NCBI RefSeq assembly: GCF_001514205.1
Contig: NZ_KQ948763.1
Span: forward strand, 62,001 to 126,000
Direction: 5' to 3'
Source of the DNA: Streptomyces griseoruber
GTDB taxonomy: Bacteria > Actinomycetota > Actinomycetes > Streptomycetales > Streptomycetaceae
DNA: 64,000 bases
In this document: one piece after another, positions 37,884 to 47,328 of the stretch
How positions within the stretch are numbered: the first letter of the stretch is position 1
Layout: each line of letters begins with the position of its first letter
The notes under the pieces: generated by a model
The model's database searches: none
What the model saw: the letters and a program-made list of their open reading frames with translations, nothing else
Told to the model about the DNA's origin: nothing
Made by a program: the position numbers and the translations under genes

Positions 37884-38500
37884 CGGCGGCCCGAAGCGGT
37901 GGTGCAGCGGGCGAGGCGGGCGGCGAACCGGCCGTGCGGGGCCAGGGCGGCGACCGCGTGGGCGTCGCCGGCGGTGTCGACGTCCCGCAGGCCGGGCAGG
38001 TCGCGGACGCGCAGACCGGCCGAGACGAGCCGGTCCCGCTGCACGGCCCCGGTCACCGGCGTGGACATGGGCACTCCCCGCAGCAGCGCGGGGTCGGGCT
38101 CGGCGAGCCCCAGCGCCCAGAATCCGCCGTCCTCGGCCGGTCCGAAGCACGCGTCGCAGTCGGAGAAGTCGACGGTGAGCAGGCCGGGCGTCACCTGCGG
38201 AGTGTCCATGCCGATGAGCAGGGCCGGACCCGCGCAGCGCCCGAACGCCTCCGCGAGCCGCTCGTCCAGGCCGCCCGCGCACTGCGGTACGACATCGAAG
38301 CCGGGCGGCAGCCAGGGGCCGGTGGAGCCGTCGAGGACGAGCACCCGGCGCGTCGCGGGCGTGGCGGCCACGGCCCGCAGGGTGTCGGCGAGGGCCGCCT
38401 CCGCGAGCCCGGCCGCCTCCTCGGGCGTGAAGGGCGGGGTGAGCCGGGTCTTGACCCTGCCGGGCAGCGGTTCCTTGGCGATGACGAGCAACGTGGTCAC
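37880..38500 (-). CDS. DUF2064/TIGR04282 family GT-A-like protein
   Basis: A 206-residue protein with the diagnostic start LLVIAKEPLPGRVKTRLTPPF, a nucleotide-sugar-binding-like loop. LLIGMDTPQVTP follows near residue 95, and PAEDGGFWALGL near residue 125. The fold belongs to the GT-A superfamily, but no reaction has been established to my knowledge. It almost always stands next to a GT2 gene and a methyltransferase, as here. It overlaps both neighbours by 4 bases, giving tight coupling. Confidence 0.86.
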   Translation of the reverse strand: MTTLLVIAKEPLPGRVKTRLTPPFTPEEAAGLAEAALADTLRAVAATPATRRVLVLDGSTGPWLPPGFDVVPQCAGGLDERLAEAFGRCAGPALLIGMDTPQVTPGLLTVDFSDCDACFGPAEDGGFWALGLAEPDPALLRGVPMSTPVTGAVQRDRLVSAGLRVRDLPGLRDVDTAGDAHAVAALAPHGRFAARLARCTTASGRR

Positions 38501-39192
38501 CGTGCGCTCCCCTCACCGGCCGGGGCCTCCTGGAGAACGCGGCTCATGTCCCGTACCGCCTGCCAGGTGCCCCGCCAGGTGCCCGTCACCTTCGAGGCCC
38601 CGGAGCGCGGCAGATACGGCACGTCGTGCTCGGCGATGCGCCAGCCCGCGTCGGCGGCCCGCACGACCATCTGCAGCGGGTAGCCGCTGCGCCGGTCGGT
38701 GAGGCCCAGCGCCAGCAGCGGTTCGCGGCGCGCGGCGCGCAGCGGACCGAGGTCGTGCAGGCGCAGCCCGGTGCGGCGGCGCAGCAGACGGGCCAGCGCG
38801 AGGTTGCCCGCCCGGGCGTGTGCGGGCCAGACGCCCCGGGCACGGGGGCGGCGCCGTCCGAGGACGAGGTCGGCCGTGCCCGAGCGGATCTCGTCGACGA
38901 AGGGCACGAGCAGGGACGGGTCGAGGGAGGCGTCGCAGTCGCAGAAGCAGACGACCTCGGCGGTGGCGGCCGACAGCCCCGCGTGACACGCGGCGCCGAA
39001 CCCCCGGCGGGACTCGTGCACGACGGTCGCACCGAGCGCGCGGGCGATCTCCGCCGAGCCGTCGGTGGAGCCGTTGTCGACGACGAGAGCCCGCCAGCCG
39101 GCCGGGATCCGTGAGATCACCCACGGGAGGGCCCCGGCCTCGTTCAGACAGGGCAGGACGACGTCGACGTCTGATGGTGGTGAGAGGGTCAC
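38497..39192 (-). CDS. GT2 family glycosyltransferase
   Basis: A 231-residue soluble enzyme: DVVLPCLNEAGALPWVI, VVDNGSTDGSAEIARALGA, and CFCDCDASLDP with the metal-binding DxD, then DLVLGRRRP. The HDLGPLRAARRE acceptor-loop pattern and GYPLQMVVRAADAG are as in DPM1-like GT2 enzymes. No membrane helix is present. The GTG at 39192 is chosen because TAGGGT ends 7 bases before it (leaderless); an in-frame GTG at 39201 overlaps that box. First gene of the leftward GT2-DUF2064-methyltransferase operon. Confidence 0.85.
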   Translation of the reverse strand: MTLSPPSDVDVVLPCLNEAGALPWVISRIPAGWRALVVDNGSTDGSAEIARALGATVVHESRRGFGAACHAGLSAATAEVVCFCDCDASLDPSLLVPFVDEIRSGTADLVLGRRRPRARGVWPAHARAGNLALARLLRRRTGLRLHDLGPLRAARREPLLALGLTDRRSGYPLQMVVRAADAGWRIAEHDVPYLPRSGASKVTGTWRGTWQAVRDMSRVLQEAPAGEGSAR

Positions 39193-39199
39193 GGCTTTC

Positions 39200-39310
39200 A
39201 CCCTACGAATACGAAGGGGACATATCGGGCTCCCGCTCCTTACGAAACGCGGACGTCGGGGGCCCGCGCGGCCTCCGGAGGCGGTGTGCGGGACGGCGCG
39301 GTGCCAGGCT
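39200..39310. promoter_or_regulatory. Divergent leaderless promoters of the GT2 operon and the two-component system
   Basis: Leftward, TAGGGT (39205-39200) lies 7 bases before the GTG of the GT2 gene. Rightward, CAGGCT (39305-39310) lies 6 bases before the ATG of the response regulator at 39317. The regulator is well placed to control both directions. Confidence 0.5.
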
Positions 39311-39316
39311 GGAGGC

Positions 39317-40038
<722 letters not shown>

Positions 40039-40042
<4 letters not shown>

Positions 40043-41154
40043 CCGTGCAGGACACCCTCCTCATCGCCCTGTACGCCTTCGCCGGTGCCGCTGTCACCGG
40101 GCTCGCCGGAGCCGGCGTGCTGCGGCTGACCCGGCGCCGCTCACTCACCGCCTCGCTCGCCGTGGTCGCGGCGGTCGGCGTGCTGGCCATGCTCGCGGGC
40201 ACGCTCGCCGTCGCGTGGGCGATGTTCCTCTCCCCGCACGACCTGACGGTGGTGACGACCGTCGTCGCCATGGCGGCCGTGGTCTCCCTGGCCACCGCGC
40301 TGCTCCTGGGCCGCTGGGTCGTCGCCCGCAGCCGCGAACTCGCCGTCGCCGCACGCGCGTTCGCCGACGGCCCGTTCGCCGCCCCGGACGGTCCGGCCAC
40401 CGCCGAACTGGAGGCGGTGAGCCGTGAGCTCGCCGCCACCAGCGCCCGGCTCGCCGAATCCCGGGAACGCGAGCGGGCGTTGGAGTCCTCCCGGCGGGAA
40501 CTCGTCGCCTGGATCTCGCACGACCTGCGCACCCCGCTGGCCGGCCTGCGCGCGATGTCCGAGGCGCTGGAGGACGGGGTGGCCACCGACCCCGGCCGCT
40601 ACCTCCGGCAGATCCGTACCGAGGTCGAACGCCTCAACGGCATGGTCGGCGACCTCTTCGAACTCTCCCGCATCCACGCCGGCACCCTGCCCCTCACCCC
40701 TTCCCGCGTCTCGCTCTACGACCTGATCGGCGACGCCCTCGCGGGCGCGGACCCCCTCGCCCGCGAGCACGGCGTACGGCTGGTCGGCGACCGGGTGGAG
40801 CCGGTGCCGGTGGAGGTCGACGGCAAGGAGATGAGCCGGGTCCTGGGCAACCTGCTGGTCAACGCGATCCGCCGGACACCCGCCGACGGTACGGTGGCGG
40901 TCGCCGCCGAGCGCTCCCCGGAGGGCGTGGTGGTGTCGGTGACGGACGGCTGCGGCGGTATCCCCGAGGAGGACCTGCCCCGGGTCTTCGACACCGGCTG
41001 GCGCGGCACCCACGCGCGGACGCCGCCGGCCGGCGCGGGCCTCGGCCTCGCCATCGTGCGGGGGATCGTGGAGGCGCATCAGGGCCGGGCCACCGTGCAC
41101 AACATCCCCGGCGGCTGCCGCTTCGAGGTGGTGCTGCCCGCCGCAGCTTCGTGA
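40039..41154 (+). CDS. Sensor histidine kinase
   Basis: A 371-residue kinase with two membrane helices (about 5-27 and 37-60) separated by a very short loop, then a third hydrophobic stretch (72-92) leading into a HAMP-like linker. HisKA has His161 (WISHDLRTPLAGLRAM). HATPase has NLLVNAIRRTPADG, DGCGGIPEEDLPRVFD and GLGLAIVRGIVEAHQG. With almost no extracytoplasmic domain it probably senses a membrane or lipid signal. The GTG start overlaps the regulator stop. Confidence 0.88.
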
Positions 41155-41173
41155 ACGCGGGCAGCACCACCGG

Positions 41174-42187
41174 TCAACCGCGGTCCCGGGCGCCCCGCAT
41201 CCCGGCCCGCGCGAACTCCGCCATGCCCTCCTCGAACCCGACCTCCGGCTTCCACCCGAGTCCGTCCCGCAGTCGGGAGGAGTCCGCGGTGATGTGCCGG
41301 ACGTCGCCCAGCCGGTACTCGCCGGTCACGACGGGCGCGGGCCCACCGTGCGCCGCGGCCAGCGCCCGCGCCATCTCGCCGACGGTGTGCGGCTCGCCGC
41401 TGCCGGTGTTGTACGCGGTGAGCGCCCCCGGTGCCGAACCGGCCTCCAGCGCCAGGGTGTTGGCCGAGGCCACATCCCGCACATGCACGAAGTCCCGCAG
41501 CTGCCGCCCGTCCTCGTAGACACGCGGGGCCTCGCCCCGGGCGAGCGCGGAACGGAAGAAGGAGGCCACACCGGCGTACGGGGTGTCGCGGGGCATCCGG
41601 GGCCCGTACACGTTGTGGTAGCGCAAGGACACCGCCGACCCTCCCGTACAGCGGGCCCACGCGGCGGCCAGGTGCTCCTGGGTGAGCTTGGTCGTGGCGT
41701 ACACGTTGCGCGGATCGGCCGGGGCGTCCTCCCCGACCAGGCCGGGAACGAGGTCCTCCCCGCACGCCGGGCACAGCGGCTCGAACCGGCCCGAGTCGAG
41801 ATCGCCGACGGCGCGCGGACCGGGCCGCACCACTCCGTGCCGTGCGCACGCGTACCGTCCCTCCCCGTACACCACCATCGACCCGGCCAGCACCAGACGC
41901 CGCACCCCCGCCTCCGCCATCCGGGCGAGCAGGACGGCGGTACCGAGGTCGTTGCGGGAGACGTACTCCGCCGCGTCCGCGACCCCGTCGCCGAGCCCGA
42001 CCATCGCCGCCTGATGGCACACCGCGTCGACACCGACGAGGGCGCGGGCGACCGCCGCCGGGTCGCGCACGTCCGCCCCGGGATCCTCCCGGACGTCGTA
42101 CACGACCGGCTCGTGTCCGCGCTCGCGCAGCACGTCGACGACCTGGGACCCGATGAACCCGGCACCGCCGGTGACCAGTACACGCAT
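41174..42187 (-). CDS. NAD-dependent sugar epimerase/dehydratase with a zinc-ribbon-like insertion
   Basis: A 337-residue extended short-chain dehydrogenase. NAD binds at VTGGAGFIGSQVVD; the catalytic Tyr and Lys are in VYATTK, with Thr or Ser upstream. An unusual insertion between residues about 110 and 150 carries cysteines (YACARHG ... LCPACGEDL) with the look of a zinc-binding loop. It probably makes a nucleotide sugar for the neighbouring glycosyltransferases. TAGCGT stands 6 bases before the ATG, so the message is probably leaderless. Confidence 0.87.
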   Translation of the reverse strand: MRVLVTGGAGFIGSQVVDVLRERGHEPVVYDVREDPGADVRDPAAVARALVGVDAVCHQAAMVGLGDGVADAAEYVSRNDLGTAVLLARMAEAGVRRLVLAGSMVVYGEGRYACARHGVVRPGPRAVGDLDSGRFEPLCPACGEDLVPGLVGEDAPADPRNVYATTKLTQEHLAAAWARCTGGSAVSLRYHNVYGPRMPRDTPYAGVASFFRSALARGEAPRVYEDGRQLRDFVHVRDVASANTLALEAGSAPGALTAYNTGSGEPHTVGEMARALAAAHGGPAPVVTGEYRLGDVRHITADSSRLRDGLGWKPEVGFEEGMAEFARAGMRGARDRG

Positions 42188-42193
42188 ACGGCC

Positions 42194-42199
42194 ACGCTA
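42194..42199 (-). promoter_or_regulatory. -10 box of the epimerase gene (leaderless)
   Basis: TAGCGT on the minus strand ends 6 bases before the start codon at 42187. The same hexamer serves the membrane-protein gene at 35466. Confidence 0.5.
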
Positions 42200-42312
42200 G
42201 GGCGACGGGTGTGCCGGATCCCGTGACCCGCCGGGCACGTCACCACTCCGTAAGACGTGCGAAGGCGCGTCGGACCGGGACAAAACGCCATGCGCGCGAG
42301 ACGCTGCCCGCC

Positions 42313-43032
42313 ATGGACGCAACCGCTCCCCACCGCTTCGACGACCTCACCGCCCTCTACGTCAACTGCACCCTCAAACCGTCCCCGCAGCTCAGCCATA
42401 CCCAGGGCCTGATCGACAAGAGCCGCGCGATCATGGACGCGCAGGGAGTGACGACGGACGAGATCAGGGCCGTCGACCACGACATCGCCACCGGCGTCTA
42501 CCCGGACATGACCGAGCACGGCTTCGCCACCGACGCGTGGCCGGCCCTCTACGAGAGGGTGATGGCCGCCGACATCCTGGTGCTGGCCGGACCGATCTGG
42601 CTGGGCGACAACAGTTCGGTGACCAAGAGGGTCGTCGAGCGCCTCTACGCCTGCTCCTCCCTGCTCAACCCGCAGGGGCAGTACGCCTACTACGGCCGCG
42701 TCGGCGGCTGTCTGATCACCGGCAACGAGGACGGCGTCAAGCACTGCGCGATGAACGTCCTCTACAGCCTCCAGCACCTCGGCTACACGATCCCGCCCCA
42801 GGCGGACGCCGGCTGGATCGGCGCGGCCGGCCCCGGGCCCTCGTATCTCGACCCGGGCTCGGGCGGCCCCGAGAACGACTTCACCAACCGCAACACCTCC
42901 TTCATGACCTGGAACCTCATGCACATCGCCGCCCTGCTCAAGCACGCCGGGGGTATCCCCGCCCACGGCAACCGGCGCTCGGAGTGGGACGCGGGGTGCC
43001 GGCCGGGCGCCGACAACCCCGAGCACCGCTGA
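42313..43032 (+). CDS. Flavodoxin-fold NAD(P)H:FMN oxidoreductase-like protein
   Basis: A 239-residue cytoplasmic flavoprotein. It has LYVNCTLKPSPQLSHTQGLI (phosphate-binding loop region), VLAGPIWLGDNSSVTKRVVERL, the FMN-binding pattern of NADPH-dependent FMN reductases, and a later YYGRVGGCLITGNEDGVKH loop. It probably reduces quinones, azo compounds or flavins; the substrate is unknown. The ATG at 42313 is chosen by homology of the start; no strong ribosome site is seen. The gene stands alone. Confidence 0.83.
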   Translation: MDATAPHRFDDLTALYVNCTLKPSPQLSHTQGLIDKSRAIMDAQGVTTDEIRAVDHDIATGVYPDMTEHGFATDAWPALYERVMAADILVLAGPIWLGDNSSVTKRVVERLYACSSLLNPQGQYAYYGRVGGCLITGNEDGVKHCAMNVLYSLQHLGYTIPPQADAGWIGAAGPGPSYLDPGSGGPENDFTNRNTSFMTWNLMHIAALLKHAGGIPAHGNRRSEWDAGCRPGADNPEHR

Positions 43033-43093
43033 GGCCGGGAGCCGGACGCCCGGGGTTCCCTCCCCTGCGCATTCGGAACGGCCTCCGCGCTTC

Positions 43094-44554
43094 TCACAAC
43101 GTGGCGGCGAGCCGCTGCCGGAGCGTCGCGGCGTGGGGGCTGCCGAGAGAGTCGAAGATCTCAAGGGCCTCGCTCCAGTAGGGCGCGGGGTCCTCTTCGC
43201 CGGTCATGCCGACGGCCCGGCCGAGGAGGTCCAGGGTCTGGGCCTGTCTCCTGCGGTGGCCGGTGGCGCGGTGCACGATCAGAGCCCGGTGCGCGTGGCC
43301 GGCCGCGACGGCGGGTTCTCCCCGTTCCAGGCCGGCGCGGGCCAGAGCGGTCAGCGCCTCGCCCTCCACCAGGCGGTATTCCGTGCGCCGGGCGATGTCC
43401 AGCGCCTCGTCGGCCTGTTCCCGGTCCAGGGGACGGCACAGGGAGGCCAGTCCGATCAGGGAGCGGGCCTCCAGGTCGTGGGCGCCGCGTTCGCGGGCGA
43501 GCTTGAGCGCCTCCCGGTAGGCACCGGCGGCCTCGTCGTGGCGGCCGAGGGCGAGCAGCACGCTGCCGAAGGTGATGCGGGCGGCGGCGCGGAAGTACTC
43601 GTCGCCGTCCTGGTCGCTGAGGGGGGTGGCGGTCCGCGCCAGCGCCAGGGCGCCGGTCAGGTCGCCGGCGTCCCGGCGGACCGAGGCCGTCAGCCGGAGT
43701 ACGTATGCCTCACTGCCCACGTCGCCCCAGTCCCTGGCCATCGCCAGCGCGGTCCGCAGGTGGTGCGTCGCGCCCGCGGGGTCGCCGAGCAGATGCCGGG
43801 TGCGGCCGAGGTTGGCCTGCCGGTGCAGCCGGTTGTGCTCGTTGTCCAGGTCCGCCGGGAGACGCTCCGCCCGCAGGAAGCAGTCCAGCGACTCGGGCAG
43901 ACGGCCCAGGTCACGCAGGACGTTGGCGAGGTTGCCGAGGACGGCCGGGTGCCCGTCCGGCAGGCCGCTCAGCCGGTCGAGTTCCATGGCCCGCTCCAGG
44001 TGATCGGCGCTGCGCCGCAACCGGCCGCTGATCCGGGTGACCATGCTGAGGTTGGTGTGTGCGGTGGCGGCGCCCTCCGGCCAGCCGGCGGCTTCGGCGA
44101 GGGCGAGGAACCGCTCGAAGTGGGCGATCGCGGTGTCGGGGCGGCTCTGCTGGGTGTACGCGATGCCGAGCAGGTTGTGCATGGCAGCCTCGGCCCGGGG
44201 CTGTTGCGCGGCGCGGGCGGCGGCCAGGGCGGCCTGGCCCAGGGCGGTCCAGTCCACGGCGTTCTTACGGGTCCAGGAATGGCCGCGCAGGGCGTCGGCG
44301 AGCAGCCAGGCCGCCGGACGGCCCGCGGCGGCGGCCTGGTGGACGGCCCCGGAGAGGTTGGCCAGTTCGGCGTCCAGCCAGCGGATCGCCGCCGTGCCGT
44401 CGGCGACCTCCGGAAGCGGGGCCACGGCATCGCTCCCGGCACCGTACGCGTCACCGGGCAGGAGCTGTTTCATCCCGGGGTAGAGCAGGTACGCACAGCG
44501 GTTCACCGCGGCCAACAGCCAGCGAGTCGGTCTTCCTGGCCGGGGAGGAGACAC
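43094..44554 (-). pseudogene. Truncated TPR regulator (C-terminal half of an AfsR/SARP-type protein)
   Basis: A 486-codon frame made of tetratricopeptide repeats. The first part (LLAAVNRCAYLLYPGMKQLL, AAIRWLDAELANLSGAVHQA, WTRKNAVDWTALGQAAL) is the winged linker that follows the NB-ARC domain in AfsR-like regulators. The DNA-binding, activation and NB-ARC parts that should precede it are missing. The first 11 or so codons are antisense to a PhzF gene, so the apparent start is accidental. TPRs of about 34 residues continue to the stop. It probably lost its 5' half in a deletion with breakpoint near 44515; a stand-alone TPR protein is possible but less likely. Confidence 0.72.
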
Positions 44555-45270
44555 CGGACGGCCCGGTCTGGCAGGCGCGGGTCTTCGACCTCGCCGAGGA
44601 GCTGGACTTCGCCGGACATCCGGTCATCGGCGCCGCCTGTGTGCTGCACGCCCTGCACGGCTCCGGCGAGCGCGCGAGCTGGACGCTGCGGCTGAAGGCC
44701 CGCACGGTGACGGTGGCGACGAAACGGCGCGGCCCCGGACGGTACGCGGGCGTGCTGGACCAGGGCCGGGCGGCCTTCCTCGGCCGTCCGGACCCGGCGC
44801 GGGCGGCGGAACTCGCCGCCTGGTTCGGCCTGGATGCCGGTGACCTGGACCCCGACCTGCCCCCGGAGGTCGTCTCGACCGGGCTGCGCTATCTCGTGCT
44901 CCCGGTCCGTGCGGGGGTTCTGGCGCGTGCCCGTATCGCCTCGGACATCACCGGGCGGCTGGCCGCCCTCGGCGCCCGGTTCGCGTACGTCCTCGACGTC
45001 ACCGGCCTGGAGGCGCGGCACTGGAACAACGACGGGCTGACCGAGGACGTGGCCACCGGCAGCGGGGCGGGATGCGCCGCCGCCTACCTGCGCCGGTACG
45101 GCCGTATCGGCGACGGGGAGGCCGTGACGCTGCGGCAGGGCCGGTTCACCGGGCGCGGCGGTGAGATGACGATCAGCGCCCGCGGCCACGGCGAGGACAT
45201 CCCCTCCGTCCGGGTCGGCGGCGAGGTCGCCTTCGTCGGCGAGGGACGGCTCCGGGCGCTGCCCCGATGA
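44515..45270 (+). pseudogene. PhzF-family isomerase lacking its N-terminus
   Basis: About 251 codons of a PhzF/diaminopimelate-epimerase-fold protein, starting abruptly at ASESVFLAGEE, which corresponds to the LSETVFL segment near residue 45 of complete members. The conserved GHPVIGAACVL, LEARHWNNDGLTED and VATGSGAGCAAAYL follow, and the C-terminus is complete. The first strand and the active-site glutamate region are partly lost and no start codon or ribosome site is in place. Its broken 5' end meets the broken 5' end of the divergent TPR gene. Confidence 0.78.
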
Positions 45271-45547
45271 CCGGGACACCCGCCGACGCCGGGACGGCGA
45301 TGTGCAGGTGAAGCCAGCTGGCTGCCGGGCCGGGAACGGGGCGGCCAGGTCACCGGAGCTCGGGCGCGAACGTGGCGAGGGACCGGGCCGGGGCGAACCG
45401 CGGCGCCGTGTTCTCGGAAGTGCCCGGATTCCGTTTCGCGCGTCCGGGACGGAGTGGCCGGAGCGGCCGGAGCGAGGAGAGCCGGATCACGTCGGACCGT
45501 GCGCTATTGGCCAGTTCGGCGGGGCACGGTACCGTCACTCTGATATC

Positions 45548-45655
45548 GACGACGGAAACACGGAAGCCGGTGGAAGTCCGGCACGGTCGCGCCACTGTGA
45601 ACGGTGCGCTCCCTCCCCAGGGGGCGGGCCGCGAGTCAGACCCGGGGCCGTCGTC
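45548..45655 (+). ncRNA. Cobalamin riboswitch upstream of cbtBA
   Basis: The conserved core is clear: GCCGGTG-GAAGTCCGGCACGG, then GCGCCACTGTGA (the B12 box region) and AGTCAGACC near the 3' side. GACGACGG (45548-45555) pairs with CCGTCGTC (45648-45655) to close stem P1. It lies 47 bases before the cbtB start and should lower cobalt-transporter synthesis when adenosylcobalamin is plentiful. The remaining gap 45271-45547 has no gene. Confidence 0.93.
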
Positions 45656-45702
45656 CTGTGCACCACCGAGATGGGACGCGAACTCCCAGAGGAGGCCCTG
45701 CC

Positions 45703-45924
45703 ATGGCGCAGCACGTCGCTCAGCCGACCACCGCCGCACCCGCCGTTCCCGCCAAGCTCCCGCTCAAGGACATCGCCCCCTGGGCGGTCTTCTTCGGCAT
45801 CCTCATGCTGGTCCTGCTGTACTTCGTCGGCGCCGAGCAGGGCGCCACCTCCGTCGTCTCCGGCGAGGGAGTCCACGAGTGGGTGCACGACGCCCGCCAC
45901 CTGCTCGGCTTCCCCTGCCACTGA
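45703..45924 (+). CDS. cbtB: Cobalt transporter subunit CbtB
   Basis: A 73-residue protein with one membrane helix (about 26-46, PWAVFFGILMLVLLYFVGAEQ) and the family C-terminus VHEWVHDARHLLGFPCH, whose histidines and cysteine are proposed cobalt ligands. AGGAGG stands 9 bases before the ATG. It is the first gene after a cobalamin riboswitch and is followed by cbtA after 19 bases, together forming the predicted cobalt importer CbtAB. Confidence 0.92.
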   Translation: MAQHVAQPTTAAPAVPAKLPLKDIAPWAVFFGILMLVLLYFVGAEQGATSVVSGEGVHEWVHDARHLLGFPCH

Positions 45925-45943
45925 CGGGGGGCGCCGCACCGCC

Positions 45944-46702
45944 ATGAACTCCGCAACCGTGCGAAACCTTCTGGTGCGGGGCATGCTCGCCGGCCTCGCG
46001 GCCGGCGTGCTCGCCCTCGTCGTCGCCTACTTCCTGGGCGAGCCGAACGTCGACAGCGCCATCGGCTTCGAGGAGTCCCACGCCCCCGCCCACGAGCACG
46101 AGGTCGAACTCGTCTCCCGCTCCCTGCAGTCCACCGCCGGTCTCGCCACCGGTGTCCTGGTCTACGGCGTCGCCTTCGGCGGCATCGCCGCCCTCGCCTA
46201 CTGTTTCGCCCTCGGCCGCGTCGGCCGCTTCGGCCCGCGGGCCACGGCGCTGCTGCTCTCGGGGGCCGCGCTGCTGGCCGTGTACGTCGTGCCGTTCCTG
46301 AAGTACCCGGCCAACCCGCCCGCGGTCGGCGACCACGACACCATCGCCCAACGGACCATCCTGTTCTTCCTGATGATGCTGCTCGGTGTGCTCCTCGCGA
46401 TCGCCGCGGTGATCACCGGCAAGCGGCTCGCGCCGAGGCTCGGCACCTGGTACGCCACCGTCGTCGCGATCCTCGGCTTCATCGCCCTGATCGGGCTGGC
46501 GTACGCGTTCCTGCCCGCGATCAACGAAGTCCCGGCGGACTTCCCGGCCACCCTGCTGTGGCGGTTCCGCCTGTCCACCCTCGCCCTCCAGATCACGCTG
46601 TGGACGGGCTTCGGCCTCGTCTTCGGCGAACTGGCCGAACGGCTCCTGAACCCGAAGCCCGCGAAGGCGCCGGCGAGGGCGGCGGTGACCGTCCCGCAGT
46701 GA
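45944..46702 (+). CDS. cbtA: Cobalt transporter subunit CbtA
   Basis: A 252-residue membrane protein with five helices. After TM1 comes GEPNVDSAIGFEESHAPAHEHEVELVSRSLQS, a loop rich in histidine and acidic residues that fits metal capture; this and GLATGVLVYGVAFGG are CbtA hallmarks. The protein is thought to take up cobalt for B12 synthesis. It ends shortly before a strong bidirectional hairpin at 46723. Confidence 0.92.
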   Translation: MNSATVRNLLVRGMLAGLAAGVLALVVAYFLGEPNVDSAIGFEESHAPAHEHEVELVSRSLQSTAGLATGVLVYGVAFGGIAALAYCFALGRVGRFGPRATALLLSGAALLAVYVVPFLKYPANPPAVGDHDTIAQRTILFFLMMLLGVLLAIAAVITGKRLAPRLGTWYATVVAILGFIALIGLAYAFLPAINEVPADFPATLLWRFRLSTLALQITLWTGFGLVFGELAERLLNPKPAKAPARAAVTVPQ

Positions 46703-46722
46703 GCCGACCGGAATGACGGCAC

Positions 46723-46746
46723 GGCCCCCGGATCCGTCCGGGGGCC
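46723..46746. terminator. Bidirectional terminator between cbtA and the phosphatase-like gene
   Basis: A perfect 10-bp stem (46723-46732 with 46737-46746) with a TCCG tetraloop lies between two convergent genes. Confidence 0.88.
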
Positions 46747-46749
46747 CTG

Positions 46750-47328
46750 TCATGCGCCGGCCGGGTCCAGCGGCTGCCCGAGCCGCAGGTTCCACCGGCC
46801 GTCCCTTCCACTGACCGACGTGGCCGTCAACGGGGGCACGTCGAGCCGCCAGAAGGCCGCCGCCGGCGCCCCCAGCACCCGGACCACCACGGCCCGTACG
46901 ATCTCCGGCTCGACCACCGCGACCGTATGGCCGTCCGTCTCCGCCGCCGCCCGCAGCCAGCGGCCCACCCGTGCGCACAGGTCCGCCACCGACTCCCCGC
47001 CGTGCGGTGCCGCGTCGGGGTCGGCGAGCCAGCGGCCCACCTCCTGCGGCTCGGCGGCGCCGGCCTCGGCGAGGGTCAGGCCGCGCCAGCGCCCCACGTC
47101 CAGCCCCGCCAGGTCCGCCTCCTCGATCCCGTCGAGACCGAGGGCGGCCGCCGTCTCCCGGCAGCGCACACTCGGGGAGAGCACGACCCGTACGGCGGCG
47201 GGCAGGGACCCGGCGGCGGCCCGCGCCCGGGCCGCCCCGCCCGCGTCGATCGAGGCCCCGTCGTCGAAGCGGGCCCGACGCAGGGAGTCGTTCATCGCGG
47301 GCGGGACGAAGCTGACACGGCTGGTCAC
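46750..47328 (-). CDS. Histidine-phosphatase-fold protein lacking the catalytic histidines
   Basis: A 192-residue protein with the phosphoglycerate-mutase-like fold: VVLSPSVRCRETAAALG, LDVGRWRGLTLAEA and GGESVADLCARVGRWL are the conserved second-half motifs. The N-terminal RHG motif is replaced by FVPPAMN, and the second catalytic histidine (normally SHG) is replaced in VVEPEIVRAV. It is therefore unlikely to be a phosphatase. It is the last gene of the corrinoid transporter operon (GTGA overlap with the ATPase), the place where alpha-ribazole phosphatase homologues occur, so it may be a binding or regulatory derivative. Confidence 0.8.
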   Translation of the reverse strand: MTSRVSFVPPAMNDSLRRARFDDGASIDAGGAARARAAAGSLPAAVRVVLSPSVRCRETAAALGLDGIEEADLAGLDVGRWRGLTLAEAGAAEPQEVGRWLADPDAAPHGGESVADLCARVGRWLRAAAETDGHTVAVVEPEIVRAVVVRVLGAPAAAFWRLDVPPLTATSVSGRDGRWNLRLGQPLDPAGA

